Source of the DNA: Streptomyces sp. AC558_RSS880
Lineage (GTDB): Bacteria; Actinomycetota; Actinomycetes; Streptomycetales; Streptomycetaceae
Assembly: GCF_019049255.1 (NCBI RefSeq)
Contig: NZ_JAGMUJ010000130.1
Location: 186,001 to 250,000, forward strand
DNA length: 64,000 nucleotides
Reading direction: 5' to 3'
In this document: positions 51,360 through 59,133 of the stretch, one piece after another
Layout: each line of letters opens with the position of its first letter
Position numbering within the stretch: the first letter of the stretch is position 1
Notes under the pieces: model-generated
What the model saw: only the letters and a program-made list of their open reading frames with translations
The model's database searches: none
What the model was told of the DNA's origin: nothing
Translations under genes and position numbers: made by a program

Positions 51360-52136
51360 TCACAGTGCCTCCAAGGCGTCCAGGAGCCGTCTCAGCAGCG
51401 CTGTGTCGGGCTCGTCCCACGCCGCGCCGCCCGCGTCGGGGACGGCGTGGACGGGCGTGGCGGGCGGGGCCGGCGCGGGGGTGACCAGTCCGTCGGCGGC
51501 CAGGCGGCGCAGTTCGACGAGGGTGTGGAAGGTGCGGTGGGCGAGGTCCGCGGCGATCTGTGCGGCGGTGCGGGCGCCGTCGACCTGCGCGAGGACGCGG
51601 GCGCGGCGCGGCGGCAGTTCGGCGGGCGGGGCACCGGGCACGCGGGTGAGCGGAGCGGTGTCGACGGCCGGGTCGGGCCAGATGCGGTGCAGCAGGTCGC
51701 GGCGGCGCCGTGACTCGCCGAGCACGGTCGCCACCGGAACGGGGCGGACCGCGCCGAGCCAGTGCGCGGCTCCGGGGCGGAAGCGGAGCGTGGCGCCGTC
51801 GTGGGCGAGCGCGAAGTACGCCGCGTCGAACAGGGCGCCCAGATGGCACAGTTCCAGCGCCCCGGTGGTGAGACGCCCGCTGTCCACCAGCTGGCGGCCG
51901 ACGCGGTGCACCGCCCCCGCCCGTTCGACGGCGTCCCACCAGCCGGCCGGGGCGACGGCACCGCTGCGGGTGAGCAGGTCGCCGAGGTCGGGGCTGTAGG
52001 CGGACTCCACGTGGACGACGCGTCCGGCCGAGAGGTAGAAGATCCCGGACTCCGTGGAGAGCGCGCCGGTGGCGTGGTCGGCCGCGAGGGTGCCGAGCAG
52101 TTCCGGCGCGGTGGTGTCGGTGCACGCCGTGGTCAT
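51360..52136 (-). CDS. DUF4388-like protein of the roadblock cassette
   Basis: 258 aa, ATG 52136 overlapping the upstream roadblock stop (ATGA). The N-terminal half reads like a DUF4388/PATAN-type domain: ELLGTLAADHATGALSTESGIFYLSAGRVVHVESAYSPDLGDLLTRSGAVAPAGWWDAV and VDSGRLTTGALELCHLGALFDAAYFALAH. The C-terminal half looks like a winged-helix module (PPRRARVLAQVDGARTAAQIAADLAHRTFHTLVELRRLAADGLVTP). PATAN domains are linked to two-component and MglA-type polarity systems. In this cassette it may be the adaptor or output partner of the roadblock proteins. Confidence 0.75.
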   Translation of the reverse strand: MTTACTDTTAPELLGTLAADHATGALSTESGIFYLSAGRVVHVESAYSPDLGDLLTRSGAVAPAGWWDAVERAGAVHRVGRQLVDSGRLTTGALELCHLGALFDAAYFALAHDGATLRFRPGAAHWLGAVRPVPVATVLGESRRRRDLLHRIWPDPAVDTAPLTRVPGAPPAELPPRRARVLAQVDGARTAAQIAADLAHRTFHTLVELRRLAADGLVTPAPAPPATPVHAVPDAGGAAWDEPDTALLRRLLDALEAL

Positions 52137-52534
52137 CCGAGCACCAGCCGGTCCGCCATCTCGGCCAGCCGGATCCGGGCCAGGGCGAGGTTGCCGTCGG
52201 CGCGGTCGAGCCAGAGGTACAGGAACACCGTGCTGTCGAAGGTCGTGGTGACGAAGCGCAGGAGGTGGTACGCGTCGGCGGTGGTGAGGATCAGGTCGTC
52301 GACGGGTGGTTCCTTGCCCGCCCCGGCCCGGCCGCCGTCGGCGGGCGCGAGGGTGCCGCTCTCCATGGCCAGGCGGGCGAGTTCGGCGGTCTCCGCGGCC
52401 GTGGCCTCCGCGTCCTCGCCGGGTGCCTCGCCCACCGCCCCCAGGGCGAGCCCGCTGATCCAGTCGACCACCAGGGCACCGCGCGCCCCCGGCAGTCGCA
52501 TGGCTTCCAGCAGGCTCTCGTCGATTCCGGGCAC
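52133..52534 (-). CDS. Roadblock/LC7-domain protein, first gene of cassette
   Basis: 133 aa from GTG 52534 (AAGGGGGATCC upstream). Roadblock/LC7 features: ALVVDWISGLALGAVGEA, VDDLILTTADAYHLLRFVTTTFDSTVFLYLWLDRADGNLALARIRLAEMADRLV. The last segment parallels the 124-aa protein (FLYLVLDAGRANLAMARHQLRRI), so the two are paralogues. Its stop overlaps the DUF4388-like start. It begins a four-gene leftward operon with no GTPase, kinase or DUF742 gene. Confidence 0.88.
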   Translation of the reverse strand: MPGIDESLLEAMRLPGARGALVVDWISGLALGAVGEAPGEDAEATAAETAELARLAMESGTLAPADGGRAGAGKEPPVDDLILTTADAYHLLRFVTTTFDSTVFLYLWLDRADGNLALARIRLAEMADRLVLG

Positions 52535-52926
52535 GCCGGATCCCCCTTCTCGCACGGCTGTACCGCGAACGTGACGTCGACGCTACGCTGTGTGCTCGAC
52601 CGCGGTGAGGGCTTTGGCTTTTTCCGGTGGAATATGCGACAGGGGTGTTGCGCCCCTGGTAGGGTCCGGGCTTTCGCCGCCGGAACAGCCGCCGGAGCGA
52701 GGGGCCGTCCGGCCGGGTGCGGGCAGGGCCGGCCCCGGTGCGGATGGTGGGCCGACCCTGCCCGCGGGACCCATTGTGGTGAGGATCAGGTCACCGGGAC
52801 CACGAGTGAACCCCTGTCACCACGTGTGCGCCGCGCACACCCCGCGTGCGCCCCGCGCGCGACACGCCGTCAGGCGGCACCCGGCGTCGTCCCGCCGGCC
52901 GGCGGCGACGATACTGGCAGGAGCAC
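52535..52926. other. Divergent promoter region with a small hairpin
   Basis: About 390 bp between the roadblock operon and the 390-aa hypothetical gene. It holds a 6-bp hairpin CAGGGG-N7-CCCCTG at 52640-52658 next to GAATATGCGA and TAGGGT. This may be an operator or part of a promoter for either direction. Otherwise I see nothing. Confidence 0.4.
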
Positions 52927-54099
52927 GTGCCCCCGCTCACCACTGGACCCATGCAGACCTCCACCACCACCCTCCCCACCAGCCCTCCCACGGTCTGGTC
53001 GACCCGCGGCCGCCACACCGGAACGGCGGCCGACACGGTGCTCCGACGCACCCTGCGCCGACTCAAGGACAACGGGGACATCGACGACTTCCTGGAACTC
53101 CCCGCGTCCAGGACCGCTCCTGACGTGGTGTTCGAGTCCCGGAGGCGGGTCGCCGGCGAGGTCACCGTGCGCGCCCGGCTGAGCCTCGCGCCCGGCACGG
53201 ACGCGGGCCGGGACTGGCTCCTGGTCGCCGAGGCGGAGCAGCCCTGGGACCCCTCCTGGCCGTCCCCGGTGGGCATGTTCTGGCCGTCGGAGCCGGACGC
53301 CGGGTGGAACGCCGACCCGGCGACGGGACTGCGGCCGGGCAGGATCAATCCGCTTCCCGAGGACGACAAGGCCGTACGGCGGCTGCTGCGCGACTGCGCG
53401 CGCGACGCGTGGTACATCCATGTCGTCGTCCATGAGGCCATGACCACGGACGAGCGCGGCCGGGTGCCGCTCGCGCGCTGGCTGCCGCCGGGGCTGCGGG
53501 ACCGGGTGGTGGAGCACCGGGCCACGCCCCAGCAGTCGCGGGTGACGAACTGGGCGCTGCGGGAGTTCGGGGTGGAGGTTCCGCGCGGAGGCGCGGTGGT
53601 GCTGCCCGGCAGCCCGGCCCCGGAGGGTTACGACGCCGACGCCTTCGCCGTACGCGCGGTGTTCCTGGACGGCACGGAACCGGCCGACCTCGTGGAGGCG
53701 GTGTCCCGGTACGACGCGCTGCCGCGCGCGCTGCCGGACGGGGCGCGGGACGCGCTGACGGCGCTGCGGGAGGAGTGGCGCCTGCTGACGACGGCGGAGG
53801 AACTCGCCCGCGAGCGGGCGCTGGTGAGGATGTACGCCGAGGCGCTGGAGGCGATGGCGAAGTCCCGGGACCTCTACCGTGAGGCCGCGGAACGCGCCCA
53901 CGAGGCGCTGGCCGCGTACCGGGAGACGGCCGGGCCCCGGGACATCGGACAGCCGCCCGCGCCCCGGACCCCCGCCTCCTCTCCCCTCCAGCACCTGACG
54001 CGCACCCTGGAACGCCTCAAGGCCGGCGGCAGAACCCGCCGCCCCGCCCCCGAGGACCCCGAGGACCCGGAACACGGGCCGGCCGCGTCCGGCCACTAG
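52927..54099 (+). CDS. Conserved hypothetical protein with C-terminal coiled coil
   Basis: About 390 aa from GTG 52927 (GCAGGAG 3 nt ahead); ATG 52951 has no ribosome site. The N-terminal 35 residues are Thr/Pro-rich. The middle is globular: TVLRRTLRRLKDNGDIDDFLELPASRTAPDVVFESRRRVAGEVTVRARLSL, MFWPSEPDAGWNADPATGLRPGRINPLPEDDKAVRRLLRDCARDAWYIHVVVHEAM. A coiled coil covers about residues 275-340 (LREEWRLLTTAEELARERALVRMYAEALEAMAKSRDLYREAAERAHEALAAYRE). The end is Pro/Glu-rich. No family is recognised. Confidence 0.7.
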   Translation: MPPLTTGPMQTSTTTLPTSPPTVWSTRGRHTGTAADTVLRRTLRRLKDNGDIDDFLELPASRTAPDVVFESRRRVAGEVTVRARLSLAPGTDAGRDWLLVAEAEQPWDPSWPSPVGMFWPSEPDAGWNADPATGLRPGRINPLPEDDKAVRRLLRDCARDAWYIHVVVHEAMTTDERGRVPLARWLPPGLRDRVVEHRATPQQSRVTNWALREFGVEVPRGGAVVLPGSPAPEGYDADAFAVRAVFLDGTEPADLVEAVSRYDALPRALPDGARDALTALREEWRLLTTAEELARERALVRMYAEALEAMAKSRDLYREAAERAHEALAAYRETAGPRDIGQPPAPRTPASSPLQHLTRTLERLKAGGRTRRPAPEDPEDPEHGPAASGH

Positions 54100-54127
54100 G
54101 GGGATCCGCCGGCCCACCTCGCGCGGG

Positions 54128-54607
54128 TCACCGGGCGCCTGTTCCCTGGTCCTGGTAGGAGGCGGCCCTGGTGGCCACCAGGGTGCCGTTGGCGGCCGGG
54201 TCCTGCGGCACGGGGAGCACCTTCTCACTGCTGCACATCAGCTGGACCTTGCCCTCCGAGGCCAGGGTCACGACTCCGGTGGCGCTCAGTGACGCCTCGT
54301 TGTAGCCGCTGCCCCGGGGCGTCGCCATCGTGGGGCCACCCGTGACCTGGCAGTACGCCTTGTCCGCGTACAGCAGATGGGCGGAACCGGTCAGGGTGTA
54401 GGTCCCCGCAGGGAGCGACAGGGCGACGACCTGCGTCTTGGTCGCGCCGATCGAGTTCACCGCTTCGGCCTTGTAGACGTCACCCGGGGCCGCGGCCGCG
54501 GCGGCCTGCTGGGAAGCGCTCGCGGTGGCTCCCGCGCAGGCGACCCCCAGCGCTGCGACGGCGACGGCGGACATCACGACGGATCTGACCTTGACGATCT
54601 TGCGCAT
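54128..54607 (-). CDS. Secreted hypothetical protein
   Basis: 159 aa. Signal peptide residues 1-31 (MRKIVKVRSVVMSAVAVAALGVACAGATASA). The mature part is Ala/Thr-rich and looks like a small beta-sandwich: VNSIGATKTQVVALSLPAGTYTLTGSAHLLYADKAYCQVTGGPTMATPRGSGYNEASLSATGVVTLASEGKVQLMCSSEKV, with two cysteines (AYCQV, LMCSS) that can pair. GAGGGGGCAATGAGTC precedes the ATG. No relatives recognised; the exported form probably acts at the surface or outside. Confidence 0.75.
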   Translation of the reverse strand: MRKIVKVRSVVMSAVAVAALGVACAGATASASQQAAAAAAPGDVYKAEAVNSIGATKTQVVALSLPAGTYTLTGSAHLLYADKAYCQVTGGPTMATPRGSGYNEASLSATGVVTLASEGKVQLMCSSEKVLPVPQDPAANGTLVATRAASYQDQGTGAR

Positions 54608-55072
54608 GACTCATTGCCCCCTCAGCGAGTTCTGGATCAACGAGCGCCAAAGTACAGGCCACGCAAGTCTGTTGAGGGCCGCAGGGAACAAGTGATCGAA
54701 ACGCCATCCGGACGTAGGTCTTGTTGCCGCACTGTTCACCGGTCCCGTGTTTGGCGGGACGGTCCGGTACCTGATCGGCAAGACACTCCGGCGGCGCCTC
54801 GGCCCCGGTGTGCGCGAGGAGGACGACGAAGGAAAAGTGGTCGTGATCGGCTCCGCGGGAAGGCCCCTGACCATTTCCGGTGCCCCCGCCACTCGGTTGA
54901 GCCATCGGGACGACCTGCGGCGATCCGGCGTTTCGCGCGGATTTCGCGGGGCATCGGACGCGTGCGCGCATGGCCGGTCCCGGCCGTCATACCGGCGCCG
55001 CGAGCGGGAATCCGCTCAGTGCAGGCCGTGTCGCGGCGAGGCCGCGGCATGTCACGGGAGGAGGGCGGTCCG
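54608..55072. other. Region without a confident gene
   Basis: About 465 bp. The first 120 bp are less GC-rich and presumably carry the promoter of the leftward secreted-protein gene. A rightward frame from 54747 (VRYLIGKTLRRRLGPGVREEDDEGKVVVIGSAGRPLTISG...) has no ribosome site and no family I know, so I leave it out. Confidence 0.4.
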
Positions 55073-55399
55073 TTGGAGACGACCACCGTGGCGCTCGTCG
55101 TCGCCGCGGTCCTCGCGACCGTGGTGCTGGCCGGCGCCGTCGCCGTCCTGGTCCGACTGGTGCGCACGCGGCGTGAGTTGCGTCACGCCGGTCTGCCCAC
55201 GGGGCCCCGCTGGGTCTTCTGGGGCGCGGTTCTCTACCTGGCACTGCCGGCCGATCTGCTGCCCGATCCGGTCTATCTGGACGACATCGGCGTGCTCCTG
55301 CTCGCCCTGCGCACCCTGCGGGGTTCCTCCGGCGCCCGCGCTCCCGGAGCACCCCTCCGACGGGGTGGCCGGCAACCCACCGATGATTACGCTCCGTGA
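55073..55399 (+). CDS. Small membrane protein, DUF1232-like
   Basis: 108 aa from TTG 55073, chosen because GAGGAGGG lies 7 nt ahead; ATG 55049 is the alternative. A first helix TTVALVVAAVLATVVLAGAVAVLVRLV is followed by a basic loop and the DUF1232 core PRWVFWGAVLYLALPADLLPDPVYLDDIGVLLLAL, where PxDLLPDP-x3-LDD is diagnostic. The function of this family is unknown. It lies 120 bp before the graspetide precursor gene and may be unrelated to it. Confidence 0.75.
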   Translation: METTTVALVVAAVLATVVLAGAVAVLVRLVRTRRELRHAGLPTGPRWVFWGAVLYLALPADLLPDPVYLDDIGVLLLALRTLRGSSGARAPGAPLRRGGRQPTDDYAP

Positions 55400-55428
55400 G
55401 GAAACCAACCACCCGTTCGATTCGTATA
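55400..55428 (+). promoter_or_regulatory. Possible ECF-sigma-type promoter of the graspetide genes
   Basis: GGAAAC (55400-55405) and CGTATA (55423-55428) are separated by 17 bp, as in ECF-sigma promoters, about 92 bp before the precursor start in an AT-rich stretch. Confidence 0.35.
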
Positions 55429-55519
55429 AGTCTCTGGAAGCCAAAAGAAGTCGGCGGACCAAGCGACGGCGCACAGCGGGCCGTTGCCTGCTCGGCGCAG
55501 CACCGACGAGGGAGAGACG

Positions 55520-55711
55520 ATGCAACCGTTCGCGCTCAACTACGCACGTCCGGCAGTGGAGTTGGCCGTTGCCACTCCGTACGCGTATGACTCCGGACTG
55601 CAGTTGAACGTACTCGGCGACGGACGGATCGCGGCCTGCGACCACGCGCTGTTGCGCGAGGCGGGGACGACGACGTCCACCGCGGGTTCCAAGACCCACT
55701 TCGACGACTGA
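55520..55711 (+). CDS. Graspetide precursor peptide (ATP-grasp RiPP target)
   Basis: 63 aa from ATG 55520 (GAGGGAGAGACG ahead). The leader MQPFALNYARPAVELAVATPYAYDSGLQLNVL matches the conserved N terminus of putative ATP-grasp-modified RiPP precursors from Streptomyces (SAV_5884-type systems). The C-terminal core GTTTSTAGSKTHFDD offers four Thr and two Ser hydroxyls and the acceptors Asp62 and Asp63, plus Lys, so ester (or amide) cross-links to the terminal Asp pair are expected. The maturase gene follows 16 bp downstream. The peptide would be cut from its leader by an enzyme not seen here. Confidence 0.9.
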   Translation: MQPFALNYARPAVELAVATPYAYDSGLQLNVLGDGRIAACDHALLREAGTTTSTAGSKTHFDD

Positions 55712-55727
55712 ACGCGGACCGTAAACC

Positions 55728-56711
55728 ATGACCGTGCTGATCCTCACCTGTGAGGAGGATGTGACCGCCGACATGGTGGTCGTCCATCTGAACGGCTCCG
55801 GTGTGCCGGTGGTGCGCCTCGATCCCGCCGATCTGACGGACGGCGTCTCACTGTCCGGCGAGTACGTCCACGGCCGCTTCCGCGGTCATCTGTCCGCCGG
55901 CGGGAGGCTGGTGAGCATCGGCGGGCTGCGCTCCGTGTGGGTGCGCCGGCCCGGCACGCCGGCCGGGCGCGCGCCGCAGCCGTCCGCGTGGCTGTCCGAG
56001 GAGGCGTCGCAGGCGCTCTACGGCATGCTGCGCGGCTGTGACGCACGCTGGATGAACCATCCGGACGCGGCCCGGCAGGCCCGCCACAAGCCGTGGCAGC
56101 TGCGGCTGGCCCAGCGCTGCGGCCTGCCCGTGCCGGCCACGGTGATCACCACGTTCCCCCGTGCCGCGCGGGAGTTCGCGGAGCGCTTCCCGGACCTGGT
56201 GGTCAAGCCGGTGTCGGGGGCACACCCGCAGGACCCGCCGCAGGCGGTGCCGACCAGCCGGGTGGCGCCGGACACGGACTTCTCCGCGGTCGCGTTCGGG
56301 CCGACGCTGCTGCAGCGGCGGATCGCCAAGCGGGCCGACATCCGGCTCACCGCGGTGGGCGAGCGGTTGCTGGCGGCCCGCAAGGCGACGCGGCCGGACG
56401 CGGATCCGGAGGAGGTGGACGTGCGTTTCGCCGCTCCCGGGTCGCCCTGGGAGCCGGTCGAGGTCCCGGCGCGCACCGCCGACGCCGTACACGCGTATCT
56501 ACGCCGGTCCGAACTGGCGTACGGCGCTTTCGACTTCGCCGAGGACGCCGACGGGACCTGGTGGTTCCTGGAGTGCAACCAGTCGGGGCAGTTCGGGTTC
56601 GTGGAGGTGGAGACGGGGCAGCCGATCGCCCGGACCATCGCCGAGTGGCTGTCCCGTCCCGTTCCCGACGAACCCGTCGAGCTCGACGAGGCGGGCAGCA
56701 CGGTGCGGTGA
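55728..56711 (+). CDS. ATP-grasp peptide maturase (graspetide synthetase)
   Basis: 327 aa, ATG 55728, 16 bp after the precursor. It belongs with the ATP-grasp ribosomal peptide maturases of the SAV_5884 type: MTVLILTCEEDVTADMVVVHLNGSGVPVVRLDPADL, the block SVWVRRPGTP, and WLSEEASQALYGMLRGCDARWMNHPDAARQARHKPWQLRLAQRCGLPVPATVITTFP. The ATP-grasp core follows: LVVKPVSG, LLQRRIAKRADIRLTAVG, and the metal-binding DFAEDADGTWWFLECNQSGQFGFVE (Asp/Glu/Asn). It activates side-chain carboxylates with ATP and joins them to Ser/Thr or Lys of the precursor. No PIMT-like methyltransferase is adjacent, unlike fuscimiditide loci. Confidence 0.92.
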   Translation: MTVLILTCEEDVTADMVVVHLNGSGVPVVRLDPADLTDGVSLSGEYVHGRFRGHLSAGGRLVSIGGLRSVWVRRPGTPAGRAPQPSAWLSEEASQALYGMLRGCDARWMNHPDAARQARHKPWQLRLAQRCGLPVPATVITTFPRAAREFAERFPDLVVKPVSGAHPQDPPQAVPTSRVAPDTDFSAVAFGPTLLQRRIAKRADIRLTAVGERLLAARKATRPDADPEEVDVRFAAPGSPWEPVEVPARTADAVHAYLRRSELAYGAFDFAEDADGTWWFLECNQSGQFGFVEVETGQPIARTIAEWLSRPVPDEPVELDEAGSTVR

Positions 56712-56733
56712 GGGGACCGTCACCGCGCGGGGC

Positions 56734-56949
56734 TCAGTGCGACCGCGGTCCCGGCAGCAGGGCGGTGCGCTGCCAGCCGTTGCCCGGGGAGTGCGGCCGG
56801 TCGAGGCCGGGGGCGTAACCGGGGGACCGCAGGGGCCGCATGACCAGCTCCAGCTCCCTGCTCACGCGTTCGGCCTCGCGGCGCACCTGTGCGGGCACGT
56901 CGCCGCACTCCGCGATGAGTCGGTCGTAGATGGGGGAATCCTGGAACAC
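56734..56949 (-). CDS. Small hypothetical protein convergent with the maturase
   Basis: 71 aa from GTG 56949. The N-terminal 40 residues form a charged helix (MFQDSPIYDRLIAECGDVPAQVRREAERVSRELELVM), the rest is Pro/Gly-rich (RPLRSPGYAPGLDRPHSPGNGWQRTALLPG). No family is recognised. It stands tail-to-tail with the maturase, 22 bp between stops. Codon bias and an AGAAAGGC upstream stretch support a real gene; link to the RiPP is unproven. Confidence 0.6.
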   Translation of the reverse strand: MFQDSPIYDRLIAECGDVPAQVRREAERVSRELELVMRPLRSPGYAPGLDRPHSPGNGWQRTALLPGPRSH

Positions 56950-57109
56950 CCGTCAACGTGCCTTTCTGCTCGTCGGCCCCGATGCGGGACGCGACTGCAG
57001 AGTCTAGGCGGCCGACCACCCTGAAGGGGGAATTCCCCGGCACAACGGAATACAGAACGGACGCTCCGGAAGTGCGGCACAGATCGGGCACACCAGGCGG
57101 TCCCGGCGG

Positions 57110-57583
57110 TCAGGCACCCGTCGTCGAGCCGGGGCGGACGATCATCAGGACGGTGACGGTCGCCCACAGCAGGTTGAACACCCCGGTGAACATGGCGAGT
57201 TGCACCGTGCTCTGCCGGTCGACGGGCCGACTTTCGCTCAACCGTTCGATGATTTCGTCCTGCCGGGGCAACACGAAGGCGAGCAGGACTCCGGCGGCGG
57301 CCGCGGTGAGACCGATCGAGGTGACGAGCCAGCCGTCGTCCAGGACACCCATCGCCAGGGCGGTGGCGAGACCGAGGACGGGCACCGCGATCCCCATCCG
57401 GGCGTAGACCCGGCAGATGCGGTGGAGCAGCGTGACGGTGGTCACGGCCGTCGCGGCGGGTCCGTCACCCTCCGCGGGGACGGCGCGGCGCACGGCCGGC
57501 GGGAACATGCTGGCCGCGACGGTGACGGGACCGACGGCGATGATGGCGGCCAGGACGTGGAGGGACAGCAGGAGCTTGGTCAC
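57110..57583 (-). CDS. DUF2269-type integral membrane protein
   Basis: 157 aa from GTG 57583 (GAAAGAG upstream); an ATG at 57598 would add five residues. Four transmembrane helices: TKLLLSLHVLAAIIAVGPVTVAASMF, GIAVPVLGLATALAMGVL, LVTSIGLTAAAAGVLLAFVLP and VQLAMFTGVFNLLWATVTVLMIV. The pattern is that of DUF2269 proteins, function unknown. Similar in layout to the protein at 11695. Divergent from the AraC/GlxA regulator gene. Confidence 0.75.
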   Translation of the reverse strand: MTKLLLSLHVLAAIIAVGPVTVAASMFPPAVRRAVPAEGDGPAATAVTTVTLLHRICRVYARMGIAVPVLGLATALAMGVLDDGWLVTSIGLTAAAAGVLLAFVLPRQDEIIERLSESRPVDRQSTVQLAMFTGVFNLLWATVTVLMIVRPGSTTGA

Positions 57584-57771
57584 CGGGACTCTTTCCATGG
57601 TGTGATCAACGGTGCCGGGCTCACGTTAAGGGCCCTCCGGGTGATCACCCAGAGGCTGGAACGACAGGTTCCAACGGGTTCCCGCCAACATCGTTCACCA
57701 CGGCTCACGCGCGTCACCGTCCCGATGCCCCGGTTCCGGCGGGTGGCGGGAATCCGCCTATCGTGGCGGTC

Positions 57772-58743
57772 ATGCACTCCGTGGCGATTCTGGTTCTCGA
57801 TGGGGTCGTGCCGTTCGACATGGCGGCGCCCATGCAGGTCTTCGACTGGACGCGGCTGCCCGACGGCCGCCACCCCTACCGGGTCCGGCTGTGCGCCGAG
57901 CGGCCGGAGGTGCTCGCGGACGGCGGTTTCACCCTGCGCGTCGAGCGTGGGCTCCAGGCGCTGGCGGACGCCGACACCGTCATCGTCCCGGGCCGCGCCG
58001 AGGGCGCGCCCCCGCCCTCACCCGCCGTGCTCGCGGCACTGCGCGAGGCGGCCGCGGCGGGCACCCGGATCGCCTCGGTGTGCGTGGGCGCGTTCGTGCT
58101 GGCGGAGGCCGGACTGCTGGACGGCCTGCGCGCCACCACGCACTGGGTCGCCGCCGGGCAGCTCGCCCGGGCCTTCCCCGACGTCGACGTGCAGCCGGAC
58201 GTGCTCTACGTCGACAACGGGCAGATCCTCACCTCGGCCGGCGCCGCCGCCGCGCTGGACATGTGCCTGCACATGATCCGCCGGGATCTGGGCTCGGCCG
58301 TGGCCGCGAACGCCGCCCGGATGTCGGTGATGCCGCTGGAACGGGAGGGCGGACAGGCCCAGTTCATCGTGCACGAGCACCCGCCCGTGCCCCGCGGGTC
58401 GGATCTGGAACCGCTGCTGGAATGGGTCGAGGACAACCTGGCGCACGAGGTCACCCTCAAGGCGATGGCGGCGCGCGCCGGCATGAGCGAGCGCACCTTC
58501 AGCCGCCGGTTCCGTGAGCAGACGGGCACCACGCCGTTGCAGTGGCTGCTGCGGGCGCGGGTGCGGCGCGCCCAGTACCTGCTCGAGAACAGCGACCACA
58601 CGGTCGAACGGATCGCCCAGCAGGCCGGGTTCGGTTCCCCCACGGCGTTCCGCGAGCGGTTCCGCAAGGTGGTGGGCACCACGCCGTACGCCTACCGCTC
58701 CACGTTCCACGGACGGCGCGCCGCCACCGCGGGCGGCGGGTGA
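57772..58743 (+). CDS. GlxA-family regulator (DJ-1/PfpI plus AraC helix-turn-helix)
   Basis: 323 aa from ATG 57772 (a GTG at 57763 is possible). The N-terminal domain (about 1-190) is DJ-1/PfpI-like: HSVAILVLDGVVPFDMAAPMQVFDW, TVIVPGRAEG and RIASVCVGAFVLAEAGLLDGLRATTHW, where Cys in SVCVG is at the nucleophile elbow. The C-terminal AraC domain (about 210-315) reads WVEDNLAHEVTLKAMAARAGMSERTFSRRFREQTGTTPLQWLLRARVRRAQYLLENSDHTVERIAQQAGFGSPTAFRERFRKVVGTTPYAYRSTF. Proteins of this type often sense small nitrogenous metabolites. The divergent DUF2269 gene may be a target. Confidence 0.93.
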   Translation: MHSVAILVLDGVVPFDMAAPMQVFDWTRLPDGRHPYRVRLCAERPEVLADGGFTLRVERGLQALADADTVIVPGRAEGAPPPSPAVLAALREAAAAGTRIASVCVGAFVLAEAGLLDGLRATTHWVAAGQLARAFPDVDVQPDVLYVDNGQILTSAGAAAALDMCLHMIRRDLGSAVAANAARMSVMPLEREGGQAQFIVHEHPPVPRGSDLEPLLEWVEDNLAHEVTLKAMAARAGMSERTFSRRFREQTGTTPLQWLLRARVRRAQYLLENSDHTVERIAQQAGFGSPTAFRERFRKVVGTTPYAYRSTFHGRRAATAGGG

Positions 58744-58764
58744 CCGGGTGAGCGGCCCGCCGGC

Positions 58765-59022
58765 TCAGACGGCCAGGGACAGACCGCTCTCCCCGTCCGC
58801 CTCCGGGGTCCGGCCGGCCGCGGTCCGCGCCCGGTCGAGGAGGGCGTCCGCCAGGGCGATGGCGTCGTGGACGCCAGACGTCCCCATCATCACGCAGAGC
58901 GTGTCGCTGACGTCCTCCAGTTCACGCGCCGCCGCCGGCGAATGCCGTTCCGCCTGAGCTATCCGCAGCGTCGCGTACCGCGTCAGCAGCCGTCTGACGA
59001 CCTTCGGGTCCGGTACGAGCAC
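58765..59022 (-). CDS. DUF5133 protein
   Basis: 85 aa. Matches the small Streptomyces DUF5133 family: MLVPDPKVVRRLLTRYATLRIAQAERHSPAAARELEDVSDTLCVMMGTSGVHDAIALADALL. The family has no known function; members are cytoplasmic helical proteins often near regulatory or developmental genes. AAAGGGGCGCTTCGTG precedes the ATG. Tail-to-tail with the GlxA regulator, 21 bp apart. Confidence 0.85.
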   Translation of the reverse strand: MLVPDPKVVRRLLTRYATLRIAQAERHSPAAARELEDVSDTLCVMMGTSGVHDAIALADALLDRARTAAGRTPEADGESGLSLAV

Positions 59023-59133
59023 GAAGCGCCCCTTTCTGGTTTTCGCTGCGTATGCCCGGACCGGGCGGAAGCACTCACCTCACATGCTCGACTGACCGCA
59101 ATTGACCGAAAACTATCGCACCCCGACCGGCGG

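Noticed and set aside
54747..54980. A rightward frame with a plausible-looking start (VRYLIGKTLRRRLGPGV...)
   Set aside because: No ribosome site, no homologue I know, and the text degenerates into Arg/Ser-rich sequence.
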